From NCBI GenBank assembly GCA_935421135.1, contig OW285192.1, positions 9,321,501-9,385,500 of the forward strand: DNA of 64,000 bases, written 5' to 3'. Positions 26,887-36,875 of this stretch are shown here, in pieces (positions within the stretch are counted from its first letter, which is position 1; every line of letters begins with the position of its first letter). The DNA is from Bugulina stolonifera. Lineage: Eukaryota; Bryozoa; Gymnolaemata; Cheilostomatida; Bugulidae. Under the pieces are notes generated by a model that was not told where the DNA came from, did not search any database, and saw only the letters and a program-made list of their open reading frames with translations. The translations under genes were made by a program, and so were the position numbers.

Positions 26887-27292
26887 GAAAGTAGTATATT
26901 CTCAGAAATTTCCTGACTAATTGGTTGAAGACAGACTTTTGTTGTTTTTCGTAGCTTGTCTTACATGTCCAGGTAGGCCTACCATATTGCTATGAGAAGG
27001 TAGGTAGGGAGAATGCCCAAATAGCTTTTAGGGTGGAGTGCATAAGAAAATTTCGACTCATAATTTATACATTTTTCTACACCTGAATTTTAGTAAAAAT
27101 ATAATTCCAATATACCAAAGGAGCGTAGTAATGATGACTTTGCACAAGTCTTGTCTCTCTTTGGCTAATCATGAATTTTTATTCAAAAACACATTTCACC
27201 TCGAATTTCAATATAGTTGTTGAATGGTTTAGAAAATGTGTAAGAGTTGTGTAAAGGTCTCAATAAACTGTCTAACAACCACTTTGTCAGTA

Positions 27293-27298
27293 ATCATG
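27293..27298. repeat. Target-site duplication, left (ATCATG)
   Basis: Six bases directly before the left terminus, identical to 36870-36875. A 6-bp duplication is the characteristic length for Polinton/Maverick insertion. Confidence 0.9.
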
Positions 27299-27834
27299 AG
27301 TAGTATAGTCAGTGCAGATCTACACAGACACCCGGCCATTTCCGCGTCGTATTAGCCCTAGATCCAAAAACTCCCCGGGCGGACGACCACCCCACCCGTC
27401 CTCTCGCCCCCTCCTCTCCCCTAAACCTCACTCTATGTGCAAAGCCCTAGAACCTACTCCCCCCCATCGCGGGTGGGGTTTCAAAAACCTCATCGGCTGT
27501 TCCGCGGAACCCAGTCTAAAGAGCAAACCCCGCCCTCGCCCCGTCCCACGGCTCGGGCGAGGGGGCGCGCGTACGCGCGCGCCCCCCCGCCCCGCGAACC
27601 CCACCCGTCCTCCCTCCACCCGTCCCCGCCCCTCCCCACCCCTCCCCTCCGCCTCGCCCTCCGCCTCGCGGCGGTTCTCGTTTGCGAGTCCAGCCGTGGC
27701 CCCACGCCGCCCTCCCCCCCGCCCATCCCCCGCCCCTCCCCCGCCCTCCTGCCCCAACGACCCGTCGCGGCCCTCGCGGGCGGACCGTCGGCTGGAGTAG
27801 GGTGAAGCGAAGGAAAATACGGGTTAGAGTAATG
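27299..27834 (+). repeat. Left terminal inverted repeat of the Polinton-like element
   Basis: Pairs with 36318-36869 as an inverted repeat, with small indels and substitutions. It is very GC-rich with long C tracts on this strand and contains the alternating segment GCGCGCGTACGCGCGCGC near 27565. The inner boundary is set where similarity stops after GGGTTAGAGTAATG. Overlapping Pro/Arg-rich open frames in it are compositional artefacts. Confidence 0.92.
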
Positions 27835-27878
27835 ATAGGCTACACCCGTGCGGAGTGCCCGTGCAGAGTTTACGACGC

Positions 27879-27892
27879 TGACTATACTACTA
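27879..27892 (-). repeat. Internal inverted copy of the element's terminal 14 bp
   Basis: CTGACTATACTACT here is the exact complement of the first 14 bases of the element and lies about 45 bp inside the left inverted repeat. The right side has no counterpart, and the following six bases do not match the target duplication. Confidence 0.7.
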
Positions 27893-27904
27893 TAAGAAAC
27901 TTAC

Positions 27905-28232
27905 CGAGTGGTGGTGGTGCTTCCGGATGATTTCTTCGCCGGGGACTGTTGAGACTGAACTGGTCGGGGTGACACCGCACTCACGCGCTCCTCCGTTCGA
28001 GCGCCCCCGGACCTTCGATGAAAGACTCGCGCCTTAACCCTCATTTCCCCCGGACCCTCCCCTAGGGAAATCGCCCGTCCCCGTGACGAGCGGCGAGGGA
28101 AAGTGAAGGCGGTGGCTCTTCCGCGCTTCAAACCGTAGACTTCGCGAGGAGGTTAGCCGACGACATCATCGCTCGGAGGGGTAGAAATAGAAATAGATAA
28201 ACGGGATAGATGGATGCTTGTCTTCTCATCGC

Positions 28233-28290
<58 letters not shown>

Positions 28291-28720
28291 CAAATAGACC
28301 CGCCTCTACGATGATGTCGTTGACTCGCCACCAATTTCTTTGACCACCGCGTCCACTTTCCCCCGGGTAGCAAACTCCGATAGGGAGAGAGCGCATCGTG
28401 CGCGTGCGATGTCACCCCCCACCTACGAATGAAGACAATAGAAGAAATGTGAACTGATAAGGGGTGAGTATGAGCGGAAGCTGCGCTAGTACCGTCTACC
28501 CCTTTGGTTTGGAGAGGTAAATGGTTTTTAATGTATTAGCTAGTGTTTTATTGCTCGGTTTTAAGGCTACAACCGGTAAACCCTCCGTTTTGAGGACGGA
28601 GACCCCTTACAATAGAGAGTGAATGTGAAAAAAATTATACGGGTATATGTACAAGGGTTATGATGCACTGTTCGTTTACTTTCCAATTTATCGAATGAAG
28701 TAGTCTCATCTCCGAGAAAT
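27905..28720. other. Left interior of the Polinton-like element, no assigned gene
   Basis: Contains a minus-strand open frame (28131 to about 27905) that is Ser/Arg-rich and ends at a good GTAAGT donor, with no recognisable downstream exon. A (CAT)18 microsatellite lies at 28233-28287. It may be a decayed accessory gene or the 3' region of the polymerase gene. Confidence 0.4.
28233..28287. repeat. (CAT)n microsatellite, about 18 copies
   Basis: Uninterrupted CAT trinucleotides. On the minus strand they yield a poly-Met run in a spurious open frame. Confidence 0.97.
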
Positions 28721-28725
28721 CAGTA

Positions 28726-31700
28726 CTAGCATTCTATAGGACTCGTACTCACCCCGTCTTCTGCAACCTTCCGCTTACCATAGAAGTAGGTGAGTCCGGT
28801 CTTTAGCTGGGTGTAGCTATACGTTTGGTTTCCTCTTCTGATAAAACCCCGATTGTCCCCTCTCACCGACTCCCCTGTCCTGAGCACGGAGAGGAACTTC
28901 TCTTTGGTTAGGGCGTTTCCTCTTTTGTTTAGTCCTTTGCTGCTATACTTGCTATCACCATCAGCGGACCAGCAAAAGTATGTTTTTGAGTTGAGCGCGA
29001 TGACCCCCTCCCCCCGAAACTCCTCCTTAAACAGGCCGGGGGTTCGTGTTTCGTATCGTTGCACCTTCTCACAACATTCCCTCATCTCCCACTCTTGGCC
29101 GAGCACCTTGGTCGTGATAAAGTCTCCCTTGTGCCTATCGCAGAAAGGTCTGGGAAACCATCTACCATATTCTCTGTAGAACTCTTCTTTTTTATCTTTT
29201 CGGATGACCTCATCTATACTACGAGCACTCAGAGCCATGTAAGCGCTATCCGTGTCCATTTCTACGTACTCAAAGTCCTCTCTGCTGACGAATCTGTGAA
29301 AATAAAACGAACGGGTTGTAGGGGGGGGGGGGGGGGTGGAGGTTGACACCAAAGAATAAATAGAGAAGGATTTGATAAAATCTTTGTATAGTCTAGTTCT
29401 ACTTACCTATCCATAAAGTCGTAGTAGAATTCTAGCATTCTCAACTTGGCTCTCTGGAGGATAACGAATCCTACGACAGATGGAACATCCATTCGAATCT
29501 AAAAGAAAGAAAGAGAGAGAGAGAGTTTACCCTACCACTCAGAAAAAGTTTCGTCAAATCAAGAATCAAAATAAAAAGAAAGATTGTCAACACTTGCCTT
29601 TTTCTTGTGAAGCTCTATCTCAAAGTAGTTTTCATCAACTTCGTTGAGACTAGAAAAGTGCCTACTCCTCACTTTGACAGCCGCCTCCTCTACTGTCTCC
29701 ACATACTTGACAGTCTTATGTTTCTCTTTATTTGTTATGGTCTTTCCGTAGGCTGAATTCCCAACGAGCTTGCTGGTGCTGACCAAGAGGGCCAGGTCGG
29801 GGTTCACATCCCCACCTCTTCTTGCGTCTGAGACCGAAGAACCAAAGTCTTTGTAGATGGCTCGTGGGATAAAGTGAACAAACTGATAGATCCTGGTAAT
29901 TATCAAACCTTGATCTAGATACCATCTAGCCAGTTCGGAGAGTAGGGTGATTCGCTCGCCAAAAAGACTCCCTACGAGCATTCGCTGAGGTCTCTTCAAG
30001 AATCCGTTCTGTTCGGCAAAAGCGCGCATGTGTTCGCTAAGGTGTTCTCTTCCCACGTTTATATTCTTGAAAATAGGTGCCATCTCAGAGAACTTCGCTT
30101 TTAGCTCTTCGGGTACGGAAATGTCACACTCCACTAAACCATAGTACTCTCCACTACGAATGTTATTGATTTTCTTATCGAGGTTGACGTAACCCCTCTC
30201 CGGATAGAGAGAAGAAAAGAAGATAGCGAGAAATGTCCTAACTTCTACATCCGAACGAACTCGCGCTTCCCACTCACACTGCCGAGTGGTGATGAGCTTA
30301 TAGCCTAGAGCCTTGATGTAATCTTCTTTCCTTGCAGTGTCCACCCGGAGCTCTTCATTCGTCATGTTTCTGACACCTTTTCCGTTCCCTCCTAGCTCGC
30401 ACTCGTGCCCATGCCAGTAGCAACCGTGGAATTGGTACACCGTCCGACTCTGTTCGCTATAACCATCCACTGGTAGGTTGTGACAGCCTATCCTCATTTC
30501 TCCTCCATTCTGTTGGTGAAGGATGACCTCTCCTCTCTTCCACGATTGGAACTCTAACCAACCATGCGCCACTTTGCTGAACTTTTTAATAGGTTCTAGA
30601 GCAAAGCCTCGGCTCTCTAGCCTCCGCCTGGGATAACCCGTAGGCATATTCCCCATCATACAGTATAGGTAGAGGGCGTTGGCATCAACTCCCAGAATGG
30701 ACCTACAGGGTTTTGCGGATGTGCCATACATCTTCTCTCGAATAGAGGTCACTCCAACTTCATGATGTCTGTGAAAGATAATGCTCGGCCCTCCCACGAG
30801 GTTATCACGAAGAGTATGGTACAGACTTTTGCTCTCCTCATCGAACAGACATATGGGTTGCGAGTTGCAAAGTTCGTCTCGGAGAGACATTAACCTATGC
30901 AGCGGAAGAGCGGCTTGTGGAGGAGAATAGCCATAAGGTCGGGCCTCCACCTCCATAAACAACCATCTGATAGCCAAGCCTGGAAGCGAGATTGCGGATT
31001 TAAACATGTCAATACCCTTTTGTCGATAGATAGAGCTCTGACGTGCAATGGCCTCGATGAATGGGGCCACATCGAGGTTGTTGTACCAGATGAGAAAATC
31101 CCTAAACGTTTCCATGTTCTCTCTTTCCCACACGACCTGACAGTGGTGATAATCTTGCTCGCTCAATTCTTGCTGAGTCAGCGAGTTGAAAAAACTCTCT
31201 CGGGGAGGGAGTCCATAATAATCCAACCTTCTCAGGGAATCTACCCAGTCGTAAGGAAAGAATCCCTTACTCTCTGACACACCAAATGCCTTCAAGTATT
31301 TGGAGTAGTTGAAGCCCGGTGCGATAAAGTTGCATATGTCAAGGAACCTAAAACGTCTACTCTCCACGCAGGACATACTGTTAACACGCTTAACGATGAA
31401 GACAAAATCTTCTCCCTCCTCCTCTTGTAGAGAGCGAAGCAAAGGTCCCTTTAGTATATTTAGGTCATACTTTTGTGAGTTGAAACCAACCACCGGAACG
31501 CTGGAGATGTGCTGTTCTAACTCTCTTTCTAATCCGGAGAGACCGGACTTCACCCTGTAAGTCGAGACGTTAGAGAACTTTTCGTCAGCAAAGGCTTCTT
31601 CTCTATCCGCCCGATCCGCAAGGAAAGTAGAGAGTCGCTTGCGTACATCCCGGAATCTTTCTCCGAACAAATCTCCTGCCACGTCAGCAATCTTTGCTTT

Positions 31701-32147
31701 GTATTGGACGAATTGACGAATGCACTTCGTTCCATCCTTGCTGTCGACACTCCTCACAAAACACTTGGCCTGCTCAAACCCCGGGACGTTAGAACATACA
31801 GATATGCTCAGTAACTCGTGTCTTGCACTAAAAGTCATTGTGGAGGTGTTAGTTTGTAGGTTGTCTTTTGGCATGAAGCATTCAATATCATAGGTGATAT
31901 AGTAGGGGTAGTATAAGAGGTCGGGGTTCACCACCTCTATTCTCGCCACTCGCTTGAGTTTTGTGAATATGGTTGGCGGGGGTCCAAACGTTCCACCAGG
32001 GAAAACAAACACCGATGCTTCCTCTGGCGAGCACTTATGTCGCCGTAGGCTGGACAAACGTGTGAAAGCGCCATCGCACAACTTGCAGGTGAAACATCTG
32101 GCAAACGAATCAACATTCTTTATCCAGCTGAAGTGTTTTTCGTACAT
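28726..32147 (-). CDS. Protein-primed family-B DNA polymerase of the Polinton-like element (main part)
   Basis: Three exons (29598-32147 and upstream, 29407-29498, 28726-29293) encode the exonuclease and polymerase domains. Counting from the Met at 32147: a zinc-finger-like CKLC...H cluster near residues 21-38, exonuclease motifs around DIE (87-89), NSQKYD (223-228) and YNNLD (355-359), polymerase motif A around DANALY (488-493), and motif B around KLVGNSAYG (793-800). Motif C, MDTDSAY, is in the last exon. These match DNA_pol_B_2 enzymes, which copy linear DNA from a terminal protein primer. The first intron uses a GC-AG pair (GCAAGT donor); the second is GT-AG. The same coding unit continues upstream in another frame (see 32204-33396), so this copy is interrupted. 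All core catalytic motifs looked for are present. Confidence 0.9.
29321..29336. repeat. 16-G homopolymer in a polymerase intron
   Basis: Plus-strand G run, C run in the transcript, within the intron 29294-29406. It contributes a spurious Pro run to an overlapping open frame. Confidence 0.9.
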
Positions 32148-32203
32148 GTTGACAAAGAGTTTACGGGCTTTGTTTCGTGCCCCAGATGACCAAACTATCG
32201 GAG

Positions 32204-33396
32204 CTACCCCTCATCAGTTAGGCAGAAGACTATTATAGATATGTCAAAATGATCTTCCAAGGCCAGCAGATCACTCGCGCCCACCCCGGGAAAGTCTGAC
32301 AAAGTTGATGAGGGTGGGGAAGAAGATCTAGATTGTCTCATGTATTGTTTAAACAAGCGATGTGTTGTGGTCTGAGAGGGGCGATGACAGCAACATCCCT
32401 TCTTTGGGTCGCAGTTACAGTCATACATCATGGCCAAACATCTAAAGAAACACAATTTGTCTGGGTAGGGACGGGCACCTCCTCTGGCCCAAAAGTCTAC
32501 ATCTAGTGCTATCACATGTCGGTTGTTAAGTATGTAGTCTGGGAGTTTGCTCACTACACCACCCACCTTGCCAATCTCTAGGAGTTTATAGATGTAGAAT
32601 GTCAAATTTGCAATGTGACGTAAAACCCAAGCGGTGTTCGGTCTCCTTTGTGCTGACCTCTCTCTCAAGTCGAGCTCCTGCACAGATTCGCAAAACTCTC
32701 TCATCTCATTCTCTGCTCTGATCAGTCTTGGCTTGGGGAAGAACGCGGCATTGTTGCTTGATGAGTGAAAGTAGCGCAACTCTCCACTGGTCTTATGCTC
32801 GAGGATGACTCCAGCGCTACAGTTAATCTTCACAGTACAAGGTACTCTCTTCCACATCGCTCTCAATTTAGTCCACACCTCTTCATCTCCTTCATCTTCA
32901 CATTCCCCTCTCCACACTCGAACGTTGAGAATGTCTTCTACAGGACGAGAGTGTATTGTGGACCTGATCGAACTCCAATAGCGGGCTAGTAGCACCCCCA
33001 TCTCATCCCCCTCTTCAGCTGTTGGAGGTTTGGACCAGAAAACATCATCACACTTCTCTGCATCCCCCTCATCTTTTTCCGCCTTGGCCTCGCTATGAAA
33101 TCGTCTCATGTGATGACCTAGCTTTCTCCTCCCATCAAAACATCCGCCACAAACCGGGCACTTGTGTGGGTGAGCCTGCGCATGCATTCTCTTCGTGTGC
33201 CTGTCTAGAGAAAACGCTGTTTTGAGAACCAGACCGCATAGTTGACAGGTGTGCTCGGCCTGACGAGAGCTCTCCCCCCCTATAAAAATACAAAATAGTA
33301 GGGTGTAAGTTATTCTTTTACCTCATACTACTATTAGCAATCCACAATTGTTACCAACTACCTCATTTAGCACTAACCTTTTTTACTTGTTGACAT
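32204..33396 (-). CDS. N-terminal zinc-finger part of the polymerase gene, separated by a frame break
   Basis: A main exon from 33279 down to the TAG at 32204-32206 carries two C2H2-type fingers (CQLC...HTKRMH, then CPVC...HHMRRFH), a basic/acidic linker and a Cys-rich CNCDPKKGCCCH segment. A tiny first exon, 33378-33396, with ATG and a GTTAGT donor joins in phase 1; this call is tentative. Related polymerases carry such an N-terminal region in one chain with the catalytic part. Here the two frames are offset by one base beside a GGGG run (minus strand) at 32207-32210. Possible explanations are mutation, assembly error, or frameshifting during translation. Confidence 0.7.
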
Positions 33397-33640
33397 CTCT
33401 GATCAGGTGCTGACTAGTAGGTAAGTGTCTCTGTTTAGTCTCCCTATAAAAAAATATATAGTAGTAGGGTGTAAGTTAATTTTTTTTGTTTTTGGCTCAA
33501 TAGCGTTATATACAATAGACACTTCACAATTGCTGCCGATTACCCTATTTAGCACTAACCTTATGTTGTACTTGTTGACATCTCTGATCAGGCGCTGACT
33601 AGTAGGTAGCTGTCTCTGTTTACTCTCACTCTGTTGACTA
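33281..33640. repeat. Tandem duplication of a roughly 175-bp segment at the polymerase gene 5' end
   Basis: Two diverged copies (about 33285-33445 and 33455-33630) share AGTAGGGTGTAAGTTA, TTTAGCACTAACCTT, TTGACATCTCTGATCAGG and GCTGACTAGTAGGTA. Each contains a version of the tentative first exon; the distal copy has a stop in it. Confidence 0.8.
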
Positions 33641-33740
33641 GAGGCTGATTGTTCATACTGCTAGAGTGAGAAACTCATACCTTAAATAGTAGTATTCAGT
33701 GGGCGGAGTCTAACCATTTCCCCACCCTTGGCAATACCAC

Positions 33741-34512
33741 CCCGATGTGAATCCGAAGCCTCCCGATATGAATCCGAAGCCTCCCGATGCACCCCGATGT
33801 GAATCCGAAGCCTCCCGATGTGAATCTGAAGCCTCCCGATGCACCCCGATGTGAATCCGAAGCTTCCCGATGCATCCCGATGTGATTCCGAAGCTTCCCG
33901 ATGTGAATCCGAAGCTTCCCGATGCATCCCGATGTGATTCCGAAGCTTCCCGATGCATCCCGATGTGAATCCGAAGCTTCCCGATGTGAATCCGAAGCTT
34001 CCCGATGCATCCCGATGTGATTCCGAAGCTTCCCGATGCATCCCGATGTGATTCCGAAGCTTCCCGATGCATCCCGATGTGATTCCGAAGCTTCCCGATG
34101 CATCCCGATGTGATTCCGAAGCTTCCCGATGCATCCCGATGTGATTCCGAAGCTTCCCGATGCATCCCGATGTGTCCCGATGTGTCCCGATGTGTCAATT
34201 CACATCGGGGTGCATCGGGATGCATCGGGAGGCTTCGGAATCACATCGGGATGCATCGGGAAGCTTCGGATTCACATCGGGATGCATCGGGAAGCTTCGG
34301 ATTCACATCGGGGTGCATCGGGAGGCTTCGGAATCACATCGGGATGCATCGGGAAGCTTCGGAATCACATCGGGATGCATCGGGAGGCTTCGGAATCACA
34401 TCGGGGTGCATCGGGAGGCTTCGGATTCACATCGGGGTGCATCGGGAGGCTTCGGATTCACATCGGGGTGCATCGGGAGGCTTCGGATTCACATTGGGGT
34501 GCATCGGGTCAC
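33741..34512. repeat. Large palindromic minisatellite between divergent element genes
   Basis: Left of about 34195, units such as CCCGATGTGATTCCGAAGCT follow each other. Right of 34200 the same units run as the reverse complement. The pivot is CCGATGTG, then TCAATT, then CACATCGG (34187-34208). The main unit is 31 bp, built of CCCGATG-type blocks with A/G and T/C variants that alternate along the array. Since 31 is not divisible by 3 and no frame has stops, long His/Ser/Gly repeat frames appear on both strands; these are artefacts. The array separates the polymerase gene (minus) from the 34649-35966 gene (plus). Confidence 0.95.
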
Positions 34513-34559
34513 ATTGGGATTGGATAAACAAAAGGGAGGAGTCAAGAAATGAGCAGTTG

Positions 34560-34566
34560 TATAAAG
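34560..34566 (+). promoter_or_regulatory. TATA box of the plus-strand element gene
   Basis: TATAAAG located 83 bp before the start codon at 34649. A start site about 30 bp downstream would leave a short leader. Confidence 0.5.
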
Positions 34567-34648
34567 GGAGAGTGGGATCACAGTCTCAGCATTCAAAGTT
34601 CAGCACATCACTACTGTACAGCTACACTACTACAATAGTACATTATCA

Positions 34649-35966
34649 ATGGATACTGACAACATAGTCCAAAACCAAGAAGAGTTATTTGCGGGCTTAA
34701 CGGACTCACAAATGGATGGAATTATTGAAGAAGAAGAGTGCAGTCAGAAGAGGAAAGAAGAGGTGGATGCGTTAAAAGAGGCACGGAAGAAGGGGAAAAT
34801 AATAGGAGTGGGGAGTCTTGCCCGAAAGGATCTTTCTAACATGGCGGACTCTCCATCCTCCCCGGAGCGGGCCTCGGATAGGGGCGAGACCACAACAACC
34901 AAGAAGAGGAAGAACCCAAAAGGAGATGAAATCTGTGCTAAGAAAAAGAAGAAACCCCAGGTGATTGTAATATCAGATGATGATGATGATGATGGCCACG
35001 GAGCCGATACGGCTACGGAAGAAATGGATGGTGGTGAGACGACGAAGGGAAAAAAAGCTACCAAGTCCCCTTGCAAGGGGAAGAAAAAGAGCGGGGGACT
35101 AAGCCTGGAGAAAGCTCGTGCAGTGGCGGCAACCCTAATGTAAGTAGCCCTATTCGTATATCTATAAATTACCGTACTATCTTTCTCCCGTTTAACCGCT
35201 TTGTCGGATCTATATACACCACTTTCGTTATTGTAGGAGCATGGGAGCGGAGAAGAGGAGCTCTCTGCAGACAACGGTGAAGCTGTCAGAGCTAGAGCCA
35301 GGAACTGTGCTAGAAGTGAGTGGAGGTTCGGTGGTTGAAACGGCATTCGGAAAAGCATTCTTAGCCAGGGCAAGCTATGTGGATGACAAGGGGATGAGAC
35401 ATTGCATCAGCTTTCACACCAACATTCGTCACGCCATGCCCAAGCTAGCGGATGTCAAAGAAGAGGAGCTAAAGGACCTTACCCTTCCACCTAGGATCAT
35501 GGTGTACTTGGGACAGCAGGAGACCGCTAAAGGACAAAACACATTCAATCGTATCGAGAGCGTGTGCTCCCTGCCAGGAGCAGCCATGAAAAAGCTGGCC
35601 GGTGACTTGAAAAAGAAGACCTTGGCCCAGTTGGAAGAATTTTTTCGAGTGCAAACGCTATCTTCATTCCCCGTTGGTTCTGTGCTGGTGGTGACCGCGC
35701 TCCGACCCACATACGTCCCAAGATGCGGTGATGGTGATAATGCGAGCAACTCCATTGCCACCTACGAGTGCCGGATTGGAAACGAAGAAAAAAAGGGAGA
35801 GGTCTTCCTTCCGGGACGTCTGGCAGTTTCGATGAAAGAGCTCCTCCCCTCCGTGATGGTGTACAAGGGACAGAAGGCTTCCAAGAGCGGGAGAACATTC
35901 TACGATTGTGCCATTCTAGATTCCATCCTCGGCGAGCGTCTCCTCCCCGCCACTGCACAGTTTTGA
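34649..35966 (+). CDS. Polinton-associated protein with acidic/basic N-terminus and duplicated domain, 406 aa
   Basis: Exons 34649-35139 and 35237-35966 join in phase 2 to 406 codons plus TGA. Residues 1-160 are highly charged, with Lys-rich stretches (KKRKNPK, KKKKKP), an acidic DDDDDD run, and likely nuclear localisation signals. The rest contains two similar halves. Each starts with a conserved strand pattern and ends in PxxMVYxGQ followed by a Lys/Gly turn and TFxxxxxxDS/ESV (MVYLGQQETAKGQNTFNR versus MVYKGQKASKSGRTFYDC). This pattern of short strands is compatible with a tandem OB-fold single-stranded-DNA-binding protein, which would suit an element that replicates with its own polymerase. 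That function is inference; I do not recognise the family with certainty. It is divergently transcribed from the polymerase gene. Confidence 0.75.
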
Positions 35967-36009
35967 GGCAAAAACTTTTGTCATTCACACTCATTCGTGT
36001 CTACTTATC

Positions 36010-36317
36010 AATTGATTTTATATTATTACTCTCAAACTCGTGTATCGTTAGCCTTACTCATATTTTTCATAGTCGTATATCGGTTTTGTATCGCTTGATT
36101 TTATATTATTACTCTCAAACGTATTGAAAATTAAAACAAACTCGCGTATCATTACCCTTACTCATATTTTTTTCGTAGTCACATATCAAGTTTTTTATCG
36201 ATTGATTTTATATTATTACTCTCAAACGCATTGAAAATTAAAACAAACTCGTGTATCATTACCCTGACTCATATTTTTCATAGTCGCATATCATCTATTC
36301 TAGAATACATCACACAC
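36010..36317. repeat. Three AT-rich tandem units inside the right end of the element
   Basis: ATTGATTTTATATTATTACT recurs at about 36012, 36099 and 36203, each followed by CTCAAAC and by ACTCATATTTTT. Units are about 88-104 bp. They lie between the stop of the plus-strand gene and the inner edge of the right inverted repeat. Confidence 0.85.
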
Positions 36318-36869
36318 CATTACTCTAACCCGTATTTTCCTTCGCTTCACCCTACTCCAGCCGACGGTCCGCCCGCGAGGGCCGCGACGGGTCGTTGGGG
36401 CGGGAGGGCGGGGGAGGGGCGGGGGATGGGCGGGGGGAGGGCGGCGTGGGGCCACGGCTGGACTCGCGAACGAGAACCGCCGCGAGGCGGAGGGCGAGGC
36501 AGAGGGGAGGGGTGGGGAGGGGTGGGGAGGGGCGGGGACTGGTGGAGGGAGGACGGGTGGGGTTCGCGGGGCGGGGGGGCGCGCGCGTACGCGCACCCCC
36601 TCGCCCGAGCCGTGGGACGGGGCGAGGGCGGGGCGCGGGGTTTGCTCTTTAGACTGGGTTCCGCGGAACAGCCGATGAGGTTTTTGAAACCCCACCCGCG
36701 ATGGGGGAGAGTAGGTTCTAGGGCTTTGCACATAGAGTGAGGTTTAGGGGAGAAGAGGGGGCAAGAGGACGGGTGGGGTGGTCGTCCGCCCGGGGAGTTT
36801 TTGGATCTAGGGCTAATACGACGCGGAAATGGCCGGGTGTCTGTGTAGATCTGCACTGACTATACTACT
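36318..36869 (-). repeat. Right terminal inverted repeat of the Polinton-like element
   Basis: Reverse-complement partner of 27299-27834, about 15 bp longer owing to indels in G-rich tracts. It ends ...GACTATACTACT immediately before the right ATCATG. Confidence 0.92.
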
Positions 36870-36875
36870 ATCATG
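36870..36875. repeat. Target-site duplication, right (ATCATG)
   Basis: Exact copy of 27293-27298. Confidence 0.9.

Larger units (their letters stand above)
12650..27298. other. 14.6-kb gene-poor region with tandem arrays and transposon relics
   Basis: No gene supported. The region contains the 16-bp, 11-bp, 24-bp and 40-bp arrays, a Tc1/mariner relic (16830-17720), a MITE copy at 20894-21016, a duplicated segment (21895-21998 and 23379-23479) and a second inverted-repeat element at 26721-26886. Remaining open frames are short and AT-rich with no motif. Short exons of a long gene could be hidden here. Confidence 0.55.
27299..36869. mobile_element. Compact Polinton/Maverick-like element, 9571 bp
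   Basis: The element starts AGTAGTATAGTCAGTGCAG and ends with the complement, has GC-rich inverted repeats of about 540 bp, and is flanked by a perfect ATCATG duplication. It encodes a family-B DNA polymerase of the protein-primed type, the defining Polinton gene. Polintons are typically 15-20 kb and also encode a retroviral-type integrase, an FtsK-like ATPase, a cysteine protease and capsid proteins; none of these is recognisable here. It therefore looks like a reduced element that depends on other copies for integration, or a distinct small lineage. Inside are the polymerase gene (minus, 28726-33396), a divergent gene (plus, 34649-35966) and a palindromic minisatellite between them. Codon and base composition differ sharply from the AT-rich host flanks. 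Confidence 0.9.

Noticed and set aside
27312..27805. Long Pro/Arg- and Gly/Arg-rich open frames on both strands in the terminal inverted repeats (also 36231-36856)
   Set aside because: They arise from extreme GC and C/G tracts that lack stop codons; overlapping frames on both strands are open at once and no domain or splice context is present.
28726..29352. Separate small gene ending in the DTDS-containing frame
   Set aside because: Its frame joins in phase with 29407-29498 and the main polymerase exon, so it is the polymerase C-terminal exon rather than a gene of its own.
33682..34667. Six overlapping His/Ser/Gly repeat proteins
   Set aside because: All frames of the 31-bp repeat are open; they are shadows of the palindromic minisatellite.
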